64,000 nt of DNA, taken from positions 218,501 through 282,500 of the forward strand of contig OZ037853.1 in the NCBI GenBank assembly GCA_964035575.1, in the 5' to 3' direction. Positions 57,212 to 64,000 of the stretch are shown here, in pieces. The position numbers and the translations under genes are program-made. The notes beneath the pieces are model-generated. The model saw nothing but the letters and a program-made list of their open reading frames with translations. It made no database searches and was not told the origin of the DNA. Position 1 is the first letter of the stretch. Every line of letters starts with the position of its first letter. The stretch comes from Rhynchopus sp. YZ270_cl-10 (taxonomy: Eukaryota > Euglenozoa > Diplonemea > Diplonemida > Diplonemidae).

Positions 57212-60200
57212 TCACTTCTTGCCACCACAAAGAATCCGTCTCGCAAGTTCAGGTTCCACAGCATCAGCGTTGCGACAGCCAACTGCACGAGGAACTGTTG
57301 GAGGGACACCGATCACCCTCTTCAGCCGCAACCCATCAATCGTGCCGTCTTCCCCAGTGCAGATGGTCCACACACGCACAGTGTTGTCCTGGCAACTACC
57401 GATCACTTCGCGTCCATCAGGGCTCACAGCAAGTCCGTACCGCAAATTACAATATGCCATGATCTCTGCCACCTTCTTACCAGTGGTCATGCTCCACACA
57501 CTCACACTCTTTGAACCCGACACCACGTGAGCTTCATCAGGTGTCAGTGCCACTCCCCTTCCATCCTGAATCAACATGAAGACCTCCTTCCCGCTGGCAA
57601 CATCCCACACACGCACAGTCTTGTCGTTAGAGCATGAAACAACACGAGATCCATCACGAGTCACGGTCACGCCATATACACGTTTAATCCTATATCCAGT
57701 ATCAATCTGAGCATGTCCTTTGAACACCATCGTCTCTTCTCCAGTGTGAAGTTTCCACATGTGTACGGTCCCATCATCAAAGTACGAAACCACATGCACT
57801 CCATCAGGACTCACTACCGCCCCGTAGTGAAAGCAAGTAGTTCCTGCATATTCTGACACCTTCTCCCCAGTCGGCATGCTCCACACATACGTAAAGCAAG
57901 TTTCTTCCTGCTGTGGAGACTGTGAACAGGTCACCACGTGAGATGCATCGGGAGACACCGCCCAGTAACGCAGTTTTCCAGACTGTTTCAAGAATACCGC
58001 AAACTCACTGGAAGCTGTGCACAAAGGCTGCACTTTCCCCGTCGCAACGTCCCACACACACGCTCTCCTTTCGCCAGCGTCGTCGCAAGAGCAATTAACT
58101 ACATGAGATCCATCTGGGTACACAGCCACCGCATCATCGCTATGTTTATATATGCCTGCTTCAACTGCCTGTATCTGCCTGCCGGTGGATGCGTTCCAGA
58201 TGGAGTTCCTCTTGCGACCATACGAAATGATAGATCCATCAGGGGCCACTGCCACAGACTCGCCTGAGAGTCCTTCGAAACCTGGTGTCTCCTTCCCGGT
58301 CGTGATGTTCCACACTCGAAGTGTACCGTCGTAGGAGCATGAAACCACGTGGCATCCATCTGGTGATACTGCCACTGCATACACCACACGAGAATGCCCT
58401 TGCAACACCGTCACCTCCTTCCCAGTCGAAATGCTCCAAACGTGCACAGTGCCGCTTTTTGATCCAGCAACGACGTGACATCCATCGGGAGTGACTGCCA
58501 CTGCTGACAACTCAGCGTCGGCATGGAACACCATCACCTCTGCCCCAGTGGAGAGGTTCCAAACATGTGCGTCATCATCAGAGCACGAAACAACATGGCA
58601 TCCATCGGGAGTGACTGCCAGTGCATGCGAATACTTCACACAACAAGGCCACTGCATCTCCTGCTTCCCCGTCACCAGATCCCATACGCACAGCTCGTCC
58701 CAGGAGCATGTCACTATTTGACTTCCATCCTTCGTAATAACCATGCTGCGAATGTCAGACGACTTTATTGCCAGCACTTCCATCCCCGTCGAGAGATCCC
58801 ACACACGGATGCCGTCAGAACGAGAAGTTGAAACAACTTTGGAACCGTCTGGAGTGACTGCCACTTCGCACACCTCACCTTCGTGGCCTTCCAAGACGAA
58901 CACTACCTCCCCAGTGTGCATATCCCACACACACACAGTTTCGTCATCGGAGCACGAAACTACGCGGGTTCCGTCAGGTGTTACTGCTACTCCATTGATT
59001 GGCCGCGAATTGCCTTTCAAGACCATCACTTCTTCCCCAGAAGACATGCTCCACACATGTACGCTGCTCTCTGTGTGAGCTGTTACCATTTGACTGCCAT
59101 CAGGTGTGAGTGCCACATCATAGGCACTATACTGCAGTACAGGAAGTGGTGTGCCAAAGGAGCAGTCAGGCAGCATCGTGCCACCCATGTCGCAGGTGTT
59201 GAACTCAGTGTGCTCCAGCCAGCAGTTCGAGAAGGAAGCGCCCGTCAGCACCGTCTCCACAAACAGAGACCCGCGCAGGTCGCAGTTCGACACACGGATC
59301 CCGCTCAGGTCCTCCCCACTCACAGGGATGCGTGCACGTGCCAGCAGTGCTGCTGCATTCGACCCTGCTGTCACAGCACCCTCCCCACCAACACCTGCAT
59401 CTCCACCTGTAACTTCACAGCCGCGTGTCGCCTTCACAGCCGCAAGCAGCTCTGTGCAGGCACGTTCGTACAGCACACTGTCTCCACACACCAGCGCCGC
59501 AAAGAACCCAAGCACACGCTGCGAGTCCTTGCTGAAGCTCCGCTGCACCAGCGTCCCCAGTGTCCCTGCTGGATCACGTGCAAGCCGCCGTGCTGCAAGG
59601 TGCTCCCCAAGCGACTTGTGCCGGAACGTGAACGCACTCCGCTCCTCCCCAAAGTCCTCAATCCGGAACGGCAGGCAGCGGAAGCACGCATCCCGCACAG
59701 CCTCACACACACTGTGCTGCGAATCAAGAACCTCCGACGCCACACCCACAGTCCCCTGCCACTCGTTTGTCTCCAGCATCCTGCATGCAACAAGCTCCCC
59801 TGCACGCACCACATCCTCCAAAGACACATCCGAAACAGCATCAGCAACAGCAACTCCACCAGACGCCATCTCCTTCTTCGTCCACGTCTCCAGGTAGGTC
59901 TCGTAGATCACCTCCTCAGAAGCCTTCCCGCTGCACTGCGCGTGGCACGCCATGTGCAGCACAAACGGGTTCCGCAGCTGCACAAGTCCCTCAACATCCT
60001 CCTCACGCACGAAGACTGTGCGCTCTTCCTTGTGGGCTGACTTCCCCTTCTCCTTCTCCTCTTTGTGTTCCTTCTCCCAGGCTGTGTTTGCACGCTTGAT
60101 GTACGTTCTCGCATCCACCTCTGTGAACGGCTGCATGTACAGAGCACGCACACCAGCCCCACACACACCAGACGGAGACGTGTCCACACCCTTCAGGTAC

Positions 60201-62479
60201 TCACCACGCACAGTCACAACAACGCTGCAGTGTGCCTCCACCCACGGGTGCCGGCACAGAAGGCCACCCTCAGCCACCACAGCACCCACATCCTCCTGCG
60301 TCAGCCCCACCTCGTCCAGCGAGTCCAGCACCAGCACCACCTCGTACGTCTCCGCAAGGAACGCACGGTCTGCCTCCCGCAGCGCAAACGACTCCAGCAC
60401 AAACCTGTCCAGCCCTCCCTTCTCAAGCAGGTGCTGCTTCACAGTCGGCAGCGCCACAAACACAGGGAAGTACGGCTTTGCATCCGCATCTGCATCCGCA
60501 GTCACATCACTCACCACGCTGTTTCTGTTCGTGTTTGTCCTTGTGTCTTCGTTGCTGGTGCTTTCGCTCTTCCTCGCAGACGTTGCAAGGTCGCTCAGAA
60601 TTGCAATCGAAGCAGACGTCTTCCCGCTCCCTCCTTCTCCGATCACACACAGCACATCACACGTCCCTTGTCTTTCTTCTCTCGCCTCCACATCAGGCTT
60701 GCGCTCTGTGTGTGTGCCCGCTGCTGCCTGTGTGCACACGGAAGACATCTGCTTCCCACCTCCACCTCCACGTGCACGAAGCCACTTCCGCACCTCCTCC
60801 ATCAGCGGACGTGTCTCCGACTCATCCACACGTGTGTCGTCCCCCACACGCCCCTCCACGTACTGCGCAAGGTAGTCCTCGAAGAACGCGACTGTGTGTC
60901 CCATCACCTCCTGCAGCGCACCCACCTGTTCAGCCGCACTCGTCTCCCTAACATTTACACCAGAACACACCTCCTGCATCACAATCACGTCAAAGCGCAG
61001 CCCCATCATCCGCAGCAACGTCGGCGAAAGCTTCCACTGCACCCGGTACTCGATGTTCGCTGTGTACAGCAGCTCGTCCTCCGAAGCATACACAGACGAG
61101 AACTTCACGTCTGCAGCACCCTCCTTCGCCACCACCACAAAGAACGTGCCCCCCTTCCCGTACATGAAGCTCCGAGCCACATTCCGCTTCAGTGTTGTCG
61201 ACGTGAAGCAGTTCCACACAATGTGCGTATTCAGCGCGTACTTCGCAGACACGTTCACATTGATCCCGCGGAACACAGTCCGCAGCTGCTTCCGCCGGCT
61301 CCCAATCAGCCGGTCCAGACCACGGATCAGCGGCGCAAAAGTCGCAATCACGTGCAGCTGCGGGGGTGCGGGCGACAGCTCAAACACGTTCGGTGCTGTC
61401 TTCTCAGGTGTCCCCTTCCACTCCTTCACCGCAGCCAGCTGCCCCACAGCACGCATCGCAGTGTTCATCGTCATGTACAGCGCAAGCGACTGTGATTTCA
61501 CATCAGCAGCACTCCCGTGGTTGTCCAGCACAGCCCGCTCCGTCAGTCTGATGTACCGCAGCTTCCCGTCAGGCCCTTTCGCAATCTGCGGTGTCCCGTC
61601 CTTCTCGTCGCACACAACATCCCCGCCGCTGTCCAGCACATACTCCACGCAGTCAGACGTGAACAGGAACCCCGACAGCAGCAGCTCAAACGGGTCGCGT
61701 GCCGCCATCCAGTCCTCCACCTCCACGTGCCCACCACGTGTCCCCGCAGCCTCCCTCCGTCCTCTCATGTCCTCCAGCAGACGCTTGCACACCACACGGA
61801 ACCCCGCCTCCATGTGCCGCACGTGTTCGTCTGTGTAGCCCAACGGCGGATCCACCTTCGGCAGACCACGCAGCCAGCACAGCAGGTCTTCACCTCCATT
61901 GCTGTTCTTGTTATTGTTGTTGTTGTCGTCTGTTTTCCGCAGCCACTCCACCTTCCGTCCGTCTGTGTGCCGCAGTGCACCCGTGTCCCCGTCAAGATCG
62001 TCCTCTCCCAGGTGTCTGTCTCCAGTCGAGGTGTTCGTGTCTTTCGCCATGTCCATGTGAGGGTCAGTCAGAGGTGCTGTCGTTGCATCTCCACTGCTCC
62101 GTTCCACTGCCTCACCTGTTTTTGTTGTTGCTGTTGTTGTTGTTGTGGCGACACCGTGAGTGAGGTACACCTGCACAGCATCCTCCACCTCCACAAGGAT
62201 CTGTGCTGCATGCGCCCCCAGCTCCGCCTCAAGTCGCCCCCGCACATCCGCGTCCCTGTGCTGCAGTGCGTACCACAGCGGCACCTTCCCGTCCCTGTCA
62301 CGCACGTTCCCTGCCCCGTTCTCCACAAGAAACCGCACTGCCTCCACGTCCCCCGCAAGCACCGCACTGTGCAGCATTGTCCTCCCGTCCACGCTGTCCA
62401 CTGCGTCCACGGGCCTCTCCTTCCCAGTAATTCCCTTTGCAATCTCGTCCTTTTCAGGCTTCGACGCTCCGGATCCCAT
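57212..62479 (-). CDS. NLR-like protein C: ANK-ART-NACHT-pentapeptide-WD40
   Basis: This is a 1755-residue protein started at MGSGASKPEKDE as in B. The frame is open 89 codons further upstream, but that part is duplicated 5' flank out of register in B. The myristoylation motif, ankyrin-type repeats, ART (VFRGI near 402, SEDELLY), NACHT (GEGGSGKTS near 612, LVLDSLDEV near 715), pentapeptide-like repeats and 14 WD40 repeats (from about 1110) are all intact. It differs from B by linker indels (a DDNNNNNK tract, an extra NEDTRTNTNRNSVV segment between the ART and the P-loop side chain region) and WD40 substitutions, including an inserted QIDTGYRIKRVYG stretch in one blade. Confidence 0.9.
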   Translation of the reverse strand: MGSGASKPEKDEIAKGITGKERPVDAVDSVDGRTMLHSAVLAGDVEAVRFLVENGAGNVRDRDGKVPLWYALQHRDADVRGRLEAELGAHAAQILVEVEDAVQVYLTHGVATTTTTATTKTGEAVERSSGDATTAPLTDPHMDMAKDTNTSTGDRHLGEDDLDGDTGALRHTDGRKVEWLRKTDDNNNNNKNSNGGEDLLCWLRGLPKVDPPLGYTDEHVRHMEAGFRVVCKRLLEDMRGRREAAGTRGGHVEVEDWMAARDPFELLLSGFLFTSDCVEYVLDSGGDVVCDEKDGTPQIAKGPDGKLRYIRLTERAVLDNHGSAADVKSQSLALYMTMNTAMRAVGQLAAVKEWKGTPEKTAPNVFELSPAPPQLHVIATFAPLIRGLDRLIGSRRKQLRTVFRGINVNVSAKYALNTHIVWNCFTSTTLKRNVARSFMYGKGGTFFVVVAKEGAADVKFSSVYASEDELLYTANIEYRVQWKLSPTLLRMMGLRFDVIVMQEVCSGVNVRETSAAEQVGALQEVMGHTVAFFEDYLAQYVEGRVGDDTRVDESETRPLMEEVRKWLRARGGGGGKQMSSVCTQAAAGTHTERKPDVEAREERQGTCDVLCVIGEGGSGKTSASIAILSDLATSARKSESTSNEDTRTNTNRNSVVSDVTADADADAKPYFPVFVALPTVKQHLLEKGGLDRFVLESFALREADRAFLAETYEVVLVLDSLDEVGLTQEDVGAVVAEGGLLCRHPWVEAHCSVVVTVRGEYLKGVDTSPSGVCGAGVRALYMQPFTEVDARTYIKRANTAWEKEHKEEKEKGKSAHKEERTVFVREEDVEGLVQLRNPFVLHMACHAQCSGKASEEVIYETYLETWTKKEMASGGVAVADAVSDVSLEDVVRAGELVACRMLETNEWQGTVGVASEVLDSQHSVCEAVRDACFRCLPFRIEDFGEERSAFTFRHKSLGEHLAARRLARDPAGTLGTLVQRSFSKDSQRVLGFFAALVCGDSVLYERACTELLAAVKATRGCEVTGGDAGVGGEGAVTAGSNAAALLARARIPVSGEDLSGIRVSNCDLRGSLFVETVLTGASFSNCWLEHTEFNTCDMGGTMLPDCSFGTPLPVLQYSAYDVALTPDGSQMVTAHTESSVHVWSMSSGEEVMVLKGNSRPINGVAVTPDGTRVVSCSDDETVCVWDMHTGEVVFVLEGHEGEVCEVAVTPDGSKVVSTSRSDGIRVWDLSTGMEVLAIKSSDIRSMVITKDGSQIVTCSWDELCVWDLVTGKQEMQWPCCVKYSHALAVTPDGCHVVSCSDDDAHVWNLSTGAEVMVFHADAELSAVAVTPDGCHVVAGSKSGTVHVWSISTGKEVTVLQGHSRVVYAVAVSPDGCHVVSCSYDGTLRVWNITTGKETPGFEGLSGESVAVAPDGSIISYGRKRNSIWNASTGRQIQAVEAGIYKHSDDAVAVYPDGSHVVNCSCDDAGERRACVWDVATGKVQPLCTASSEFAVFLKQSGKLRYWAVSPDASHVVTCSQSPQQEETCFTYVWSMPTGEKVSEYAGTTCFHYGAVVSPDGVHVVSYFDDGTVHMWKLHTGEETMVFKGHAQIDTGYRIKRVYGVTVTRDGSRVVSCSNDKTVRVWDVASGKEVFMLIQDGRGVALTPDEAHVVSGSKSVSVWSMTTGKKVAEIMAYCNLRYGLAVSPDGREVIGSCQDNTVRVWTICTGEDGTIDGLRLKRVIGVPPTVPRAVGCRNADAVEPELARRILCGGKK

Positions 62480-63494
62480 CTTCCTGAATGAAAATGTGTG
62501 TTGTGTTTGTTCACAGAGGTCCCTGTTTGTGTGTTGTGTGAAGGAGGAGAAGAATGCTTCAGGAAACCCACTACTGAGGGAATCCTCATGTATTGTGCAG
62601 ACAACAAATGCAACTTTACTGATAATGAAACTGCAAAATGTTTCAACGTGACCCCACCACAGGCTGGGATTGCTAAGGAACTGCATCAGCTCAAACACCT
62701 CTACTGGGTGACAGGGGAGGGAAGAAAGTGAAAGTTGATCCTGCATTTGTTTTCTCCTATTTCAACAGGACTGCATTTGTAAGACAAGCCTCGGGTGGGG
62801 AACACTGTAAAGTGCCCTTTTGCACCGTAGGGTAGTGAAGCGTCGTGAGGGTGCTGATGATAAGAATGAGGCCCATGGGATGATCTGAAGCCTCTCACAT
62901 TGGCAGGTGGAGGAGGTGAAGGGCCTCGTCAGCATCATCACTGGAGGGATGGACACACACCCCGCTAGCTACCCAAGGTTCACTTAGGTACCATGTGTCT
63001 GTGAGGCCTTGGGCAGCAGCACTATCGGAACTGACCATCTGTGCGTACTACATCACACTTTGTAGATGAAAGCACAAAGTACCCTGCAGCCAACAACAGA
63101 AGGTGTGAAGGAGAATGAGAGAGTGGGTGGGTGGGCACACAACAAACAGTGAGGTGGGGTGGGTGGTGGGGTTTCGTTCTTTCCGCTGTTTCTGTTGCAT
63201 CGACAATGACCTCCTGTCTTGCAAACCTTTTACAAACCTTTTCGGCACACTGTCCACGCCACACTTAGTGGTCTACACAGTCCTTTTCCCAAAAATAATA
63301 AAACAGCCGTTCGTCTTTTCTTAAGTTGGTACGCTACCCATCACACACCACAACACCTTCCTATATTATAACATTCCACACAATGCAGCGAGGCTGAGTA
63401 CGCCTGAAAAATGGCCTGGCTGGCAAAGTGTATCTCAGGCGTGGCTGAGGCGTCCTCGGGATTGCTTACCTTTTAGTAGCGCCTCAGGTACGCC
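62480..63494. other. 5' flank of NLR-like gene C and intergenic region
   Basis: 62480-62826 is the duplicated 5' flank. 62827-63494 is unique apart from a short dispersed motif at about 63063 (GATGAAAGCACAAAG, CCAACAACAGAAG) that recurs near 30817 and 45535. No gene is seen. Confidence 0.4.
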
Positions 63495-63830
63495 TCATTC
63501 ACGGTTACACCCGAACTGAGGAGGCCCGCATGCTTGCACCCTCCCTGGGAGCGTCGCTCTGCACGACAGAGGTGTCTGGAGGGTGAGGGTGAGGGCGTGC
63601 CCCGGCAGTGTCTGTGCAGCCTCATAGAGCTTCGAGGAGCCACGTGGCAGGGGGTAGGAGCGGGGTGTGCACGGTGCTGAAGGCAGAATCAGGACTGCCC
63701 ACTCCTCTCGTGCCTCGCGTTGGCAATACACCAACGACACCACCAAACCCATCTGCGGCAGGACCATGCCCATATTCAGTGCAAGCCCCGCCACAAAGAC
63801 GTTCCACTCTATAAAGGAAGTTGCACTCAA
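63495..63830 (-). other. Unrecognised open frame with hydrophobic segments
   Basis: A frame of about 111 codons on the minus strand without a good ATG at its start (first ATG about 18 codons in). FIEWNVFVAGLALNMGMVLP and QMGLVVSLVYCQ are hydrophobic and could be a membrane hairpin. Its start overlaps the degenerate UBL-LRR fragment. It may be chance, or the 3' part of a broken gene. Confidence 0.2.
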
Positions 63831-63955
63831 TTTCTCTGCTTGTCAATGAAAGTACAGTCCCTTCAGAAGGTAGTTCCCAATATGAGTCACAACAGACACA
63901 GCACTCAGATCAAGATTCGTCACCGATGCACCTCACAAGAAGCAGGCAGGCACGA
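63806..63955 (-). pseudogene. Degenerate UBL-LRR fragment
   Basis: TGCTTGTCAATGAA, GAGTCACAACAGACWCAGCA (W is A here, T in genes) and CTCAGATCAAGA.TCGTC match the middle repeats of the UBL-LRR genes (compare 21655-21760). A small deletion precedes it and the repeats do not continue in either direction. No UBL or family 3' region is seen. It is a relic of a ninth copy, 34 kb from its nearest relative. Confidence 0.65.
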
Positions 63956-64000
63956 CTGTGAAGTAAATGATTTGACTTGCGTTTTTCACTTCTGGTTTCA

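Larger units (their letters stand above)
50774..62826 (-). repeat. Tandem duplication of an NLR-like gene with flanks (units B and C)
   Basis: Unit B (about 50774-56470) and unit C (about 57097-62826) match through the 3' flank, the whole gene and about 350 bp of 5' flank. The right match ends at TGCCCTTTTGCACCG in both. Between them is a non-duplicated 56471-57096 segment with the condensin-like fragment. Differences are concentrated in low-complexity linkers and scattered WD40 positions. Confidence 0.85.

Noticed and set aside
62480-62746. An 89-codon N-terminal extension of NLR-like gene C
   Set aside because: The same sequence upstream of gene B is out of register with the gene, and the MGSGASKP start is conserved in all three genes.

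Overview
The window is nuclear DNA of a single-celled eukaryote. Most genes are long and intronless. At least one conventional GT-AG spliceosomal intron is visible, in a COMMD4-like gene. Gene spacers are rich in pyrimidine and CA tracts, and proteins include kringle, NACHT, ADP-ribosyltransferase and WD40 domains. No bacterial operon signals, rRNA, tRNA or CRISPR arrays were seen. The serine/threonine-rich giant surface protein and sparse introns would fit a free-living flagellate, for example a euglenozoan or unicellular holozoan relative, but the lineage cannot be fixed from the sequence. Every gene I could call lies on the minus strand, so each gene's 5' side is at the higher coordinate.

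Layout. 1-8950: five tandem units, each encoding a small protein with an N-terminal ubiquitin-like domain and BspA-type leucine-rich repeats (UBL-LRR). A 936-bp inverted-repeat element lies in the first spacer. 9300-14378: a large NLR-like gene (A) with a myristoylation motif, ankyrin repeats, an ADP-ribosyltransferase (ART), NACHT, pentapeptide repeats and 14 WD40 repeats. 15294-16377: a two-exon COMMD4-like gene. 16455-26262: a mosaic of foldback/TIR elements, several abutting at CCCC-TA-GGGG junctions, with octamer and hexamer minisatellites and one UBL-LRR gene between them. 27187-29378: another UBL-LRR gene and a UBL-LRR pseudogene. 31546-44568: a 4340-residue polycystin/adhesion-receptor-like membrane protein with a mucin-like region of about 1800 residues, paired-cysteine modules, a kringle, a REJ/GAIN-like region and several membrane spans. 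44569-50149: repeats, hairpins, an unrecognised Ser/Arg/Pro-rich protein and a helix-hairpin-helix DNA-glycosylase-like protein. 50887-62479: two more NLR-like genes (B, C) from a tandem duplication, separated by a broken fragment resembling condensin subunit 1. 62480-64000: the duplicated upstream cassette of C, a degenerate UBL-LRR fragment and little else.

The main biological signal is a pair of multicopy families that look like a recognition/defence repertoire. In the NLR family the ANK-ART-NACHT half is nearly identical in DNA between distant copies, while the WD40 sensor half has diverged strongly. In the UBL-LRR family the UBL and the 3' flank are conserved while the LRR surface varies. 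This constant-effector/variable-sensor pattern resembles fungal and animal NLR repertoires. Function in immunity or self-recognition is inference, not shown by the sequence.
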